A DNA stretch of 64,000 nucleotides from NCBI GenBank assembly GCA_016802295.1, contig JAESIW010000115.1, forward strand, positions 1,098,892-1,162,891, in the 5' to 3' direction. Shown piece by piece: positions 1-11,700 of this stretch. Under the pieces are notes generated by a model, which did no database searches, was not told the DNA's origin, and was given only the letters and a program-made list of their open reading frames with translations. The position numbers and the translations under genes were made by a program. Position 1 is the first letter of the stretch. Each line of letters starts with the position of its first letter. Source of the stretch: Brachionus rotundiformis. Its lineage: Eukaryota; Rotifera; Eurotatoria; Ploima; Brachionidae.

Positions 1-494
1 ATAATAAATAATTATATAATATACCCTAACCATCAGCCAGATAATATAAATAGGTATCCTTTTCGATTGGTAATTATAGATAAATAAATAGCAATTATTG
101 GGTTTACATTACATCAATAAAATAAATGAACAAATTTATCTAAGGAAAACCTTTGTAACGATTTACTAAAAAAATAGAATTTATATTGATTTTATTGATT
201 TATAATCCTAAGTTTATTTTTTTAAATTATGCATCTAGGTATGGTAAACAATTAAATTTTTTTAAAAAATATTAAAGCTGTATAAAATCCTGATTAAACT
301 GATTATCACAGTTTCTATTGATCTTTCGGGTAATAATGCTTGTCAGGCTCATCTCCTTTTCTAAAATTTTGTTTAAATTTTTAAATATTTAATTAAATCT
401 GGCATAAGTTTGCAAAGATTTTCGAGACTATTCATTTATATATATTTAGTAGTAGTAGTAGTAGTGATGAGACTGCAGTATAAAAATGTTTTAT
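1..494. other. AT-rich intergenic DNA, no gene seen
   Basis: No supported coding or RNA gene. The short open frames are random in AT-rich DNA. A short AGT microsatellite (about six units) lies at 448-466, just beyond the 3' end of the LINE fragment that follows. Confidence 0.5.
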
Positions 495-1305
495 CTATTG
501 TCTTTAAGAGCTGTGTCAGTCTTTCGTTTCTTTCTTTGATCAATATCAGACACTTCTCTGTCGATACCCCCTTTGAATCCATTAGCTGTCTCTGAGTTGA
601 CAACACTTTTCGGTAAAGCATTTCGCTTTGAAACCACTCGGTTGGTAAGAAAGTTATATCTTGATGTAGCTTGATTGCAAATTTTTTTCACGAGTTTGAT
701 GTTATGTTTTCTTCTTAAGTCCAGATTCACATATTTTATGTTAATCTTCTACATTTGAATAAGATCCCCTCTTATTCTGCGCTCTTCTCATTAAGTCCAA
801 AGTCATTGGCATTAGCCTTGGTATGACTTTTCCTTCAAACATTGGACAAGCTTTGTCGCTCTTCTTTGTACTCTTTCGATGGTGTTTATGCTAGCTTTCG
901 TTGAAGGGTCCCAAATACTTACAGCGTATTCAAGATGTGGTCTCAAAAGTCCTATGTATAAAAGTCTAAATGTTTCTTGGTCCAAAATTATGAACGCATT
1001 CCTGATTTGACCGAACACTCTGTTGACTTTAGATGCCGCAGAAGAACATTGCTCGATTTTAGGTCATTAGACACAACAATACCGAAATCCTTTTCTTCAA
1101 CAGTTTTTTTAAGGGTCACTGACCCATTCAAGATTGGAACTGTTTATCCAGTTTTTCCTATTTAATATACATTGTTTTACACTTTAATACGTTTAGTTCA
1201 GTAGACCATTTTGCTGTCCAGTTACTTAATTCAAAGAGATCATTTTGAAGTTGAGTCGATCCTAATTCATTTTTATTAAAAATTCCAAATCAAGTCGTCT
1301 GCATA
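495..1305 (-). mobile_element. Non-LTR retrotransposon (CR1/Jockey-like) 3' fragment, decayed
   Basis: Reading the minus strand from about 1305 down, translation in broken frames gives the reverse transcriptase YADD palm motif, then 'SNDLKSS', then 'LRPHLEYAVSIWDPS' and 'IERVQRRATKLV', and near 590-640 the usual tail 'NFLTNRVVSKRNALP'. This order is that of the C-terminal half of CR1/Jockey-type LINE reverse transcriptase. Stops and frameshifts between the blocks show a dead copy. The 5' part of the element is not in the window near this copy. Confidence 0.85.
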
Positions 1306-3596
1306 TGATAAACATGAACTTTGACTTTTTGGTAAATTTCAGCATTTAGATATTTTATTGAATTTTTTTCATACAAATTAAAAGAAAGATCATAAATGTA
1401 TCATGATGCAACAAAAATTTAATTAAAAAAAATTGGTAGATAAATTTTACTAAAAGAGCAGTATAAATCCAATGATTCTTTCAAATACCAGTGAATTAAG
1501 CATATCCATACAGTGTCAGGCTAATTTTGAATTAATGATAGACTGCAAGTATTTCGTGACACTAGTTTAGTTTAAAATATCATAAAAATAGTTGATAATT
1601 GCAGCATATTTTTTTAAAAATAATTTTTGCAAATTTAAAAAAAAATTATTTATTTTATTGATGAGTAACAAACTTATTCTTTTCTTATCTAATGTAAACA
1701 ATTGATAACAAAAATGATAGAGGATTAACTAATTTGATTAAATAATTGTTAATTTAATTAAATTTTGAAGCTAAAAAACTTTGTCAGTATATAATCTTAA
1801 CTTTCTATTACATTCAATATTCAATAATGGATAACAAACTAACTCTAACGAGAATGTTCTTCTGAACCTCGAAGACTGATTGTTTACAATCAATCGAAAA
1901 TATCATCATTATTATCAGCCGGCAATCTGTCTAAGACACAAAAAACAAAAAAAACCAACCAAACTTAAAGTCAAGTCAACAAAAATTATCCAAAATATAA
2001 ATAATATCTAAATTTCTGATTACATCACTAATTTTACTGATATTATAAATTATTTTTCTAAATTTTCCTAACAAATTTAATTGATGTTTAATTTTCTAAT
2101 ACATAATAAATTGTATGTTCAAAATGAACCAATACTGGATGGTTATTATTTGAATTTGAAGCCAAAAATATTTTATGATAAGACTGACGATGTGATAAAA
2201 TGAATTTATGTTTAAATTCTGAAATCTTTTGCATTTCCGCCTTGGAAAAAATAACAAAATAATAACTGGAAAATTAGAACGCGTGCTTGTGTTGAATTTT
2301 TCAGAGACAATGTTTGTAAAAATATACCAACAATTGCATTTATTCCAGAAAACATTTTCGATTTAGTAATTGATCAAAAGCCGAAACCAAAGCTTCAGAA
2401 ATGAAATCCAAAATCTTTTAATTTTTAGAATTTTTATATTTAACTTTAATCCTAAATACTATTAGAATTTCCAATATGCTACTTGTAAAAATATAATCAT
2501 TAAGTAAAATTAATGATAAAAGCAGAAATTTAAGTGATAAAATGTATTTCTATTTTATTAATTTGTTTTTTTTAGCTAAATTTGTGACGAATCAATCGAA
2601 TTTGTTATTCAGAAGTATAAAGAGTCTTAATTATATAATTTATATCATTTTTTATCAATTTTCATACTGATTTAATTTTAAGCAAATTTTAAATGCCAAA
2701 AAGCACTTGGTCAATTTAAGGAGGCAAACTTCTGCTTAAAAATTCCCACTTAATAGTCACTAATTTTTATCAAGAAACAAAATATCAAATAATTGTTATT
2801 GAAAAAAATGATTGTAGAATTTTGTAGACTTGGACCAATAAAAATAAATTATTAAACAAATTGAATATTTAATTAGGAGAGTATCAAGCTTTTTAAAATA
2901 AACAAAGACAAAAGCTTAGAAAAATATTTAATCTCAAAATCTCTGAGATCTCTGGGTGTTTAAAATTATTTGAAGCCATTAAAAAAACAATATAAAAACA
3001 ATTTAAGAAAAAAAAATAGAAAAAAAACTTAATCATACATTTAAGAAATTTGTTTAATCTTGGTCAAATAAAAATTTTGGCACATAAGGTATCAGATTGT
3101 TTGTAAAAAATTGTTTTTTTACAAACACAAGCAAAATTTGGATAAATAGAAAATAAACAATAAAGTAAAGTTGATAAAACTTGTCAATCTAGATTAAATT
3201 TCCGAGAAAATAAAAAGTCGTTTAGTAACCTGTATGTGGCTCTATCGTGACCACCAATTTATTACCATTTGTTTAATCAAGGATTAAAGGGCAATAAATT
3301 GCAATGCAATTCTTGATCTATAATTACTGCAGGCCTAAATTCTCATATTTATTGAGTTTATTAGCTTGTGTAGTTAAGATAGTTTATATTTGCTCAGGAC
3401 TGAATGCAAAATTTATTTAAAAAAAAAACTTTATTTTTTAATTAAAACAATATGATAAAAATGTAAAAATACACAAAAAAATAAAACAAAGAATATAGAA
3501 AAAAAAACATGTTAATTCTCAATTGAATTTTAAATTTGAAAATTTAATTAAAAAATAATAGGCCAAAGATCATAGACAAATTTACTGTTATGGCTA
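1306..3596. other. AT-rich intergenic DNA between LINE and FoxG
   Basis: About 2.3 kb with no supported gene. A short open stretch at about 2260-2405 (plus) has more balanced composition but no recognisable domain. As the 3' side of FoxG, the left end is intergenic and the part near 3,400-3,590 probably holds its 3' UTR (A-rich, several AATAAA-like words on the minus strand). Confidence 0.5.
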
Positions 3597-4781
3597 CTAC
3601 TGTTGAGCATTTTTTTTATTTGAGCCGCTTTTAATAGAATTTTCCATAGATGGTGAAATTTGCTGCTGATATATGCTCTTAAAATAGGAATAAAAGTCAA
3701 AACTAGCTTCAGCATTTGGCACATGATGACTTGAGGGCATGAGCAAGGAATCAGCGGCCAGGTTGGACCTTTTCATGCCAAGTATAGATGAAGTGGATGA
3801 GACAGACGAGGCTGTGGACAATGGTGATGCCGATTTTAGATGATCAAATTTTCCATAATTTAATACTGGGCTATTTGCGCCCAACTCGCTCAACATGTAT
3901 CCTTGTTGCATGCCAAAATCGCCGCTTTCCATGCCAGTGTAGCCATAATTTTTAAGAGCCGCTGCCATTAGCCACAAATTAGGAGTGGGATTGACAGAAT
4001 TGGCCGCATATGGATACACGTAGCCAGTGTTCCGGAGTAAATTATTCTGATACAAGCTGTTTACCATGCCAATTTGCTGTCCGTACATGAGCTGCTTTAG
4101 AAAATCGCCACTTTCTGCTTTCTTGCTACTTGAGTTGGTCAATGAATGACTAGTTGAAGTATTCTTGCGCTTAAGCTTGCCAGTAGTGCCACCAATGAAC
4201 ACGTCTTCGGCCGAGGGATCCAGCATCCAGTAGTTGCCCTTGCCGGGATCGTCGTAGTTTCTGGGAACTTTGACAAAGCACTTATTCAGACTGAGATTGT
4301 GACGAATGGAATTTTGCCAGCCTTGTTTGTTCTCTTTGTAGTAAGGATAATTTTTTATGATGTATTCGTAGATGCCGTTCAGAGTGAGCCTCTTTTCCGG
4401 GTGCTGACGGATGGCCATCATTATAAGAGCATTATAACTGTACGAAGGCTTAACACCATATTTGTTGCGTATTACATTTTGTTCCGAGTTTGAGTTGGAG
4501 TCTTCTGGTTTTTTGATCTCATTTTTGGTCTTTTTGCTGCACCTGGACTCGGCGTCCGACTCGGAGTCCTCGCTCGACTGGCTGTGCTTTCTGTCGCGCT
4601 TTTTGGAAGCGAAACTGGTTGATGACTCGCTTTCTGAGACATCGTCGTAGTTTTTATCCGACTTGGTCTTGGTAAAGCTGCACTGGGAATTTGTCTCGAG
4701 CTCTTCGTTACTCTTTGCCTTGTCGTCTTTTTCTATCATTTTGCTTATTGAAAATATACCATCGAATTTCGAGCTTTCCAT
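3597..4781 (-). CDS. foxG: Forkhead transcription factor FoxG, intronless
   Basis: A 394-residue nuclear DNA-binding transcription factor in one exon. The forkhead (winged-helix) domain spans about residues 110-205, with recognition helix 'NSIRHNLSLNKCFVKV' at 157-172 and the FoxG-diagnostic run 'DVFIGGTTGKLKRK' after wing 1. Residues 10-16 (FSISKMI) match the N-terminal eh1-like Groucho/TLE-binding motif typical of FoxG/BF-1/Sloppy-paired. Between them is an acidic, serine-rich stretch with basic clusters. The C-terminal half is Ser/Asn/Tyr-rich and not domain-like. FoxG in other animals patterns anterior nervous system and represses through Groucho; that role is inferred by family. The start at 4781 is chosen because the eh1 motif follows at once. 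GC content is visibly higher than the flanks. Absence of introns suits a single-exon Fox gene. Confidence 0.96.
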   Translation of the reverse strand: MESSKFDGIFSISKMIEKDDKAKSNEELETNSQCSFTKTKSDKNYDDVSESESSTSFASKKRDRKHSQSSEDSESDAESRCSKKTKNEIKKPEDSNSNSEQNVIRNKYGVKPSYSYNALIMMAIRQHPEKRLTLNGIYEYIIKNYPYYKENKQGWQNSIRHNLSLNKCFVKVPRNYDDPGKGNYWMLDPSAEDVFIGGTTGKLKRKNTSTSHSLTNSSSKKAESGDFLKQLMYGQQIGMVNSLYQNNLLRNTGYVYPYAANSVNPTPNLWLMAAALKNYGYTGMESGDFGMQQGYMLSELGANSPVLNYGKFDHLKSASPLSTASSVSSTSSILGMKRSNLAADSLLMPSSHHVPNAEASFDFYSYFKSIYQQQISPSMENSIKSGSNKKNAQQ

Positions 4782-5924
4782 TCTGTAAAGTTTAAAATAT
4801 TTTGAAAATAATTTTTAAAAATAATAAAAAAATATAATAAATTGGTATTGGTTACTAGCGACAACTTTTTGATAAAGAAAAAAGCTTTTTTTTTTTAAAT
4901 AAATAAACATTTAAGGGTCTGGATAAAGCTTTGTTAAGAAAAGATTTCGGCTAATGAAAATTAAATTTTAAATGAATCCCCAAAATGGTATGCTAAGAAG
5001 TAAAGAATAAAAATTTAATTGTTTTTTATTTTAAAACTAAATATTTTATCATAAATTTTTGAAATAAAAAAAAAATTGCCAAACACTCACACCATACGGT
5101 GTTGTTTTTCGATTTACTAAAGCCTCCTTAAATAAATCTTAAGTTATTAGTTGTCTTTTATTAGATAAAACATTTAAAAACAAGTTGAGCTAAAAAATAA
5201 TAAATTTTGAGTAGTGTTTTTTTTTCTCTATTATTTTTTTTGTTTAGTAGCGACAAACTAAATTTAAATTTTGAATTTATTTTAGCTTAAAATTTTTAAT
5301 TTTAACCAATAAATAAATTTCTAATTTAGCCAATAAGATATTTTTATAATACTCAAGAAAATAATAAAACTAGACAACTCGCGACTACAATATGTTTTTT
5401 GTTGTTAGTAGATCAAGCCAAGGGATTTGTTTTTTCCGTTCGATTTTAATAATTAATAAAAAATATTTAAATTAAAAAACATAGAGATCATCTATGCTAG
5501 TTTTGTCAAGACATTTTTCAACAAGTATTTTTCTATTCTATTTACTCGATAATTGAATAAAAATATTTCTATTTAATCAAGAGGTGCTTTTTTTATTTAA
5601 TCGAGACATAAGCTGTCTTTTGTGTTGCTTTAGACGGTGATTAAACCATGTCTAATTGATACAAGTGTCAAATGGTAGCAATATTGGACCTTTATTTGAC
5701 AAATTAGGAAATGAATGTCTTTTAAATGGATTACGCACTAAGAATAGCTTAGACTTCCGCCTTTGTAAGGTCCTTTTGTGCTCGAAGGCAAATCGTCTGG
5801 ACACCATAACCCAGACTATCACTATTTTAACCATTTTGTAATAAAAAAAAATTTGAAATAAAAATACTGCCAATTATCAAAAATAAATTTTATTTTATAT
5901 TATATTAAAAATTTTCCAATGGTT
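4782..5924. other. FoxG upstream region, no second gene seen
   Basis: AT-rich flank upstream of FoxG (minus), so it should contain the FoxG promoter and enhancers, though no element can be named. A more GC-balanced patch at 5650-5840 is open on both strands but matches no family I recognise; it could be a repeat relic. Confidence 0.45.
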
Positions 5925-6560
5925 TCATTTATTTTTTATCGGTAACTATTTGTCCTGCTTTACTTAAGAGGTAAGAGGTACCAATCTTGAAAAAGCTAAA
6001 GCGAAAGCAGGTTTATCAATTTTTGGAATTGAAAAAAGACTTTGCTATGTGCCTTAAAGGACTTTTTTTGGCAAAGCTAGTCTGAAAATTTTGCCCAAAC
6101 CAAGAAAACATTCATCATGCTGAATTTGAGCATTTGGAAATTCAAATATAGAATAGCCTGTTTTTTTTTTCATATCTTATCTTTCAATTATTATTATAAA
6201 TGATGGCAAAAAAATAATAGCGACGACACCAAAATTATCTCAAATATGTTCACCTGTACACAATCTTATAGAGATACTAATTTAAATAAATATTGTCTTT
6301 TATAAAAAGATAGTTACTTTATTAATATTCTTTTTTTGAAAACAAGTATTATTTGGTAAAATTTTCAAACAATAACAATATTCTTTTTTTATAAATTATA
6401 ATTTATTTTGTTAAGTGACAAATAATTGATTTTTTTTTACTTTTTAATAAGAGATAATCAAACAGTGAATAAAAGAAACATATCAAGGTGAAAATGCGTC
6501 AGATCATCACTATGATACTTTTATTATTATACTTTGACCCAGTACAATCTAACAGATGGT
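5925..6560 (+). repeat. Dispersed repeat, copy 1 (unclassified, probably LINE-associated)
   Basis: Shares ordered blocks with 9350-10040: a stretch around 5970-6115 (words such as AAAAGACTTTGCTATGTG), the near-identical block 'AAAAAGATAGTTACTTTATT' at about 6304-6323, and 'CCCAGTACA' at about 6538. In the second copy these lead into LINE reverse transcriptase sequence, so this may be an internal part of a LINE or a repeat carried with it. Confidence 0.55.
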
Positions 6561-7117
6561 AAAAAATTAACAAAAATATAATATAATAATAAAACTCTGG
6601 GTTCCTTTTTATCTGTAAGAATAATATTTTCTTAATTTTTTCTTGATATTGACCTTGCCTGCGGAATAAACAGATCGCTATCTTTGAAAAAATTTAAAGC
6701 ATTCATTAACTTAATTTTATTTTAGCTTTCATTGCATATCTTATTGAATACTTTAGTTTATTTAAAACTTAAATACTGGGCCAATTTAAAACTTCTTCTA
6801 GATTGATTTCTTAATAGAGAACAAAGTTTTATTTTTAATTATATCGTTTTTATTTTTTAAAAATCTGAATTTATATTATATATTTTGTCATAATGTTTAT
6901 AATATTTGTTCATATAGTAATAATTGAGTTTAAATTTTTAAAAAAAATCTATTTTATGGCAAATTGAAGTTTATGATCAAATTATTTAAATAATCATGCT
7001 CAAAAATTAGTATAAAAATAGACTTTTACATTTTCAAAGTAAACATAGAATTTTATACTTCATTTTTATGTCTGCAAATTTCTGCAAAAATTTTTTAAAA
7101 ATTCTTAAAAATTTTAA
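6561..7117. other. AT-rich spacer, nothing seen
   Basis: No coding potential or RNA gene recognised; A+T very high. Confidence 0.45.
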
Positions 7118-7900
7118 ATGATAATTATTAAAAAAACAATTTTTGAGCATGATGAGACCGCATGTGCAGTGGGCGCTTGGAACCCCTACCGAGATGGGGA
7201 TGTCGATATACTTGAGCGAGTTGATATAAAATGGTTCCTGAATTCAAGTCAAAGCCACATCAAGAAAGAAAAGAGGCTCTTGGTTGGACAACACTCGAAT
7301 AAAGACATAATAATTCATCATGGCTATGATCAAGTTGGTTTTATACATGGAAATCAAGCAAAAGCTTCAAATGGTTTGGACAGACCTGCATAAGCGATAC
7401 AAATATGCTAAAGCATCGTATTAACAAACATATTGGTTTTAGGTAAATAATATTTAAGGCATTTACAATGGTCGATGGCTGTTAATTGAAAAAAAATTCC
7501 AAAAATTTAAATAAAAAAATAACTATTGATCGTGATCATCAATAAGTCCTTATTTTATATTTCTATCTAGATAAACATTATCTATGGCAAAATTTCCTTT
7601 AAGCACCTTCAATCAATTTCATTCTTTGATTAAAGCATCTTAAAGTTTATAGATTTTAAAACTTAGAATAATTAATCAATCAAATCCACCACATTTCTTA
7701 ATTATATATCATTTTTTTCTAAATAAATTTTTCAACATTCATTTTTGCCCACTTGGTCTAGGAAAAAAGAGTTATTTTTTTAAATCGAGTAGTTGATAAC
7801 TTGAATAGATTACCACCAGAAGTATTGGCAGCAAAATCAAAAGATGATTTTTTAGCGTCAGATCAACTACAGTTAAACAAATCTTATTTTTTTTAGTTCG
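7118..7900 (+). mobile_element. CR1-like LINE 3' fragment with internal insertion
   Basis: Plus-strand translation across frames gives 'WNPYRDGDVDILERV', a segment resembling 'LGWTTLEQR' and 'INKHIGFR' up to about 7442, then after about 320 bp of unrelated AT-rich DNA the tail 'NRVVDNLNRLPPEVLAAKS' at about 7780-7840. These are consecutive blocks of CR1/Jockey-type LINE ORF2 C-termini. The unrelated segment between about 7443 and 7765 is therefore a later insertion or highly decayed sequence. Several stops show the copy is dead. Confidence 0.8.
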
Positions 7901-8741
7901 ATTGAATTTTGACCAACCTATATGAAGTGATGCCAAATTCGCTTTTTGTTGTCCAAGAAGCCATTATTAAAATAACTTGAAGGTTATTTAATTTTTATAG
8001 TCAAAATTAAAGATTAATTTTTATCATTTGGATCAATAATAAAACAGATCTTAAATTAAAGGCGTAGTTAAGTGAGTGTAAATTTCTTATCGTTGTGCAT
8101 TTAATCTTAAATTTCTTCAAAAAAGAGCCAAAAGAACCTGTTAAATAAAATTTATAAATCCTTTTCCATATTTTGGGTCAAATATTTCGGATTCTTGAAT
8201 TTAATAAATTTTAATTAAGTTCTGTTCTTGAGATCACCTAATATCTTTAATAATTTAACTATTAATATAATTTTTTTTTAATTGGTAATTTAAACAATTA
8301 ATTATTTGAATATATATTTTTTTACTCTATATATCTACATTTTTTCAAAAATAAATCATCATAAAATATACATTTTATTGAAAAATATTTATTTAAATTT
8401 ATTTAAAAAAGTTTTAAAATTAACTGTTACTTAAAATGAAAGATCTTAGTGAGTTGAATTTATTTAAGATGTTTATATTTAAGTCATTGATAAAACAAAC
8501 TTTTGTTAAAATTCATCAATTAATTTTGCTTGAGCACATTTTTGGTTAATTTTGCTCTCAAATCAGCTTCTCTTTATACTTGAACACTTCAATATTGAAT
8601 TATTAGTTCTTTTTATTTGAATAAGAATTAAACAAAATATTTTCAAAAATAAAATTTTGTAAAAACGCTTAACAATGCTTATGAAAATGGACTGGAATAG
8701 TTTACTGTATTTACTAATGGAGTACTGAACTCAATTTTAAA
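7901..8741. other. AT-rich spacer downstream of SPT2
   Basis: No gene recognised. The right end (about 8600-8741) is the probable 3' UTR of the minus-strand SPT2 gene. Confidence 0.5.
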
Positions 8742-11700
8742 TTATTTCTTAATTTTTTTGTCTGAAGTCTTGTTGTTTTCAGGCTCGAGATGGCGTTTTT
8801 TCTTTTTTTCCAAACGCCGTCGTTCCATTTCAGCCTCTCGTTTCATTTCCTCTATGTCCTCCATGATTCCCATTTTCAAACTTCGCTTTTCCTCACGTTG
8901 TAGCGAATGATAGTCTGTTTCCATGTTATCAAGATCATCATCTTCGTCTTTGTATCTAGTCGGATCATATTTAAACATTTTTCTTATATGTTTTCTGTAT
9001 TCTTCGTCATCTTCTTCTTCATCGTCTATAAAACCTTCCATTTCCGAATCATACTCATCTTCTTCGTCCTCATAGTCGTCCTCTAGTTCATTTATATTTA
9101 CATTTTTTTTATCCGATAATTCTTAAACAATCAAGTTTTATTTATTTAAATTTTATTTTATAAACATTTTTTCTTAGTTAGTGTAAAAAAATTGTAACTT
9201 ATTGATGGATACAAGCCTGGATAGTTTATTGAAAAAGCTAACCAACAAAAGTACCATGTAAAAAACAGAAAAAATAATTCAAGACTTTTAATAAATCTTT
9301 TTTTAATGAAAAACTTTTTTAGTAAAATTAAATTAAAAAAATGAATTAATTTAATTTTGTAATAAAGAGGTGCCATTCTCGAAAAAGTTAAATTAATAGT
9401 AGCTTTATCTTTTTTTGGACTTAAAAGCCCATTGATGTGTGTTTCAAAGAGTCTGTGTTTGACAAAGCCAGAATATCTTTCAGAGACCTAGAAAATATTT
9501 CTAAAGGATATTTGAAAAATTACTATTGTGAAATGTGATGATTTAAAGAAAATTATAAGCAACAATTTCAACAACCAATGCAAAATCCGTGAATGAATTT
9601 AAAAAACAAACTCGATAAACATTTAAAATTGAAATAATTAATTTTCCTATTAACATAATTAAACAACTATAAGGACTTATGTTAAAAATCAGACAGCTAC
9701 CATAGCGAGGCGACTTATTGTCTTGCTCCGCAGTTAATCTGCTGTAGCTCATTATTATTATTATTATTATTATTATATAATTTCTTAAACATTATAATTG
9801 CAGGATAAAAAATAAAATAACTAGCAACCAATAGTCCAAATTTAGCATGATGAATATTTTCTTAGTTAAATAAAACATAAACTTAATTTTATTTAGACTA
9901 GAATTAATTATCATTTATAAAAAGATAGTTACTTTATTAATATTTTATTTTTGAAAATAGAGGCAATATTTTTCTAAAAATTAGATCATCTCTATGAAAT
10001 TAAACTTTAACCCAGTACATTCTAACTTTTTGGTCTCAATCTATCAGATGAAAAAAAGTGGTCGTCCTTTAATTTGATGTACCGACAGAAAATACTCAGC
10101 TCACTTAAGAACGTTAAGAGAGGCAAAACTCTGGAAAAAGCTTTACACATGTTATATTAGACCGCATTTAGAATTTGCAAGCTCCGTGTGGAGTCCATAC
10201 ACCCAGAAAGACATAAAATTGCTAGAAAAAGTACAACACAGAGCCACGAAAACCATACATCAGTTCAAAAGCCAAAACTACGAAGACCGATGCAGTAAAC
10301 TAATAAGTAAGGGCTAACTTTACTGACAATGAGGCGTATCCGCGGAGATTTGATACAGAAATTTAAGCTTGAATCAAATTTAGTGCACATAAACTGGCAC
10401 GCAAAACCGCTACGCTCGGAGCCGCGAGGGGGCGTGAAATAATAAGATGTTGTAATCCAAGGTATAATTTTTTCAATAATAGAATTGCTAACCTCTGGAA
10501 CGGCCTACCAGACGAAGTCATCAACTCAACCACATTCATACAAGAACAACCTCGACAAGCATCCCGCCACCGCTACAGGGCATCATCTACTGTTGACGCG
10601 CTCCGCATGATCAATTTCATGTCGCGTTTTTTTTTTACCTTCTTTACTAAAACTCAATTTCATTCTTATTACTGTTTTATTTTCTTTTTTTATTTTCTTA
10701 AATTTTTTTACCGCTATTTATTACCAAAAATTTAAAATGGTAAATTTTTGTCGATAAACTCATGGATAGACAGTGAGATTTAAATATTAAAAAAATATTT
10801 TCCTCTATTTATTTTTTATACTTTATGGTATTACTTTATATTACTTTATTTTTGCCTCGTTCTTTTTTTTAACTTTCTTTACTTTTATTTAATTTGGAGT
10901 TAACTTAATCTTTATTTCAAGAATCTAACGGGTTCCGGAGCGGAGCCCTGTTTTAGAGATTCGGTTTGGTGTAGATTAGAGAACTATTTGTAAAAATTAA
11001 AATAAATAATTTACTTATTAAAATCTTAAATAAAATTGTATCTAATACTAAAAGTATTAAATTAATAAACAATTTTATTGTCTATACCTCTTTTAAATTT
11101 AACATTTTTTTATTTGATAATAATTTAATTCATTTTTGCGGCTGCAGTAAGTGCCAGACATGTATTTTTCTAAAACAGAGTAGTTCCGCATTGGAATAAG
11201 TTGCCAGAAAATGTGGTGAAATCTAAGTCAATCGCTAATTTTAAAATGGCTTTAGACAAGTTCAATGGATTCGGCTGCTCTACACGGCCAATTGATGGTA
11301 ATGGGCTCACAAAATTTACATGCTAGGTGTCGCAGAAAGAACTACCAATACTAATTCAATTTCGAAAACAGCTCTATTTAATATATTTATTTAAATAAAC
11401 ATTATCTCTTCTTGATTGATTGTTTCAGACATATCTAATTTTACTTCGACAATCCCAAAATAAAATACAATATTTTTTGTTTCTACATTCTTCATATTAT
11501 TTTTTATTTTTCAAAAATTGAAATACAATTTTTTTAATAATTTTTTAAATTCAATTTATTTTACCTCATCCCAATTACCATCATATTCTTTTACAAAGTT
11601 AGATATTTTTAATTTGATATGAGAGAGAACTATTAAGAAACTGTTTGCTAAGAGAGTTGTAAGTCCAATTAAGACTTTAATCTATTTATTAGCCATTTAA

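Noticed and set aside
4299..4650. Short plus-strand frames opposite the FoxG gene
   Set aside because: They are antisense shadows of the forkhead domain with no similarity of their own.
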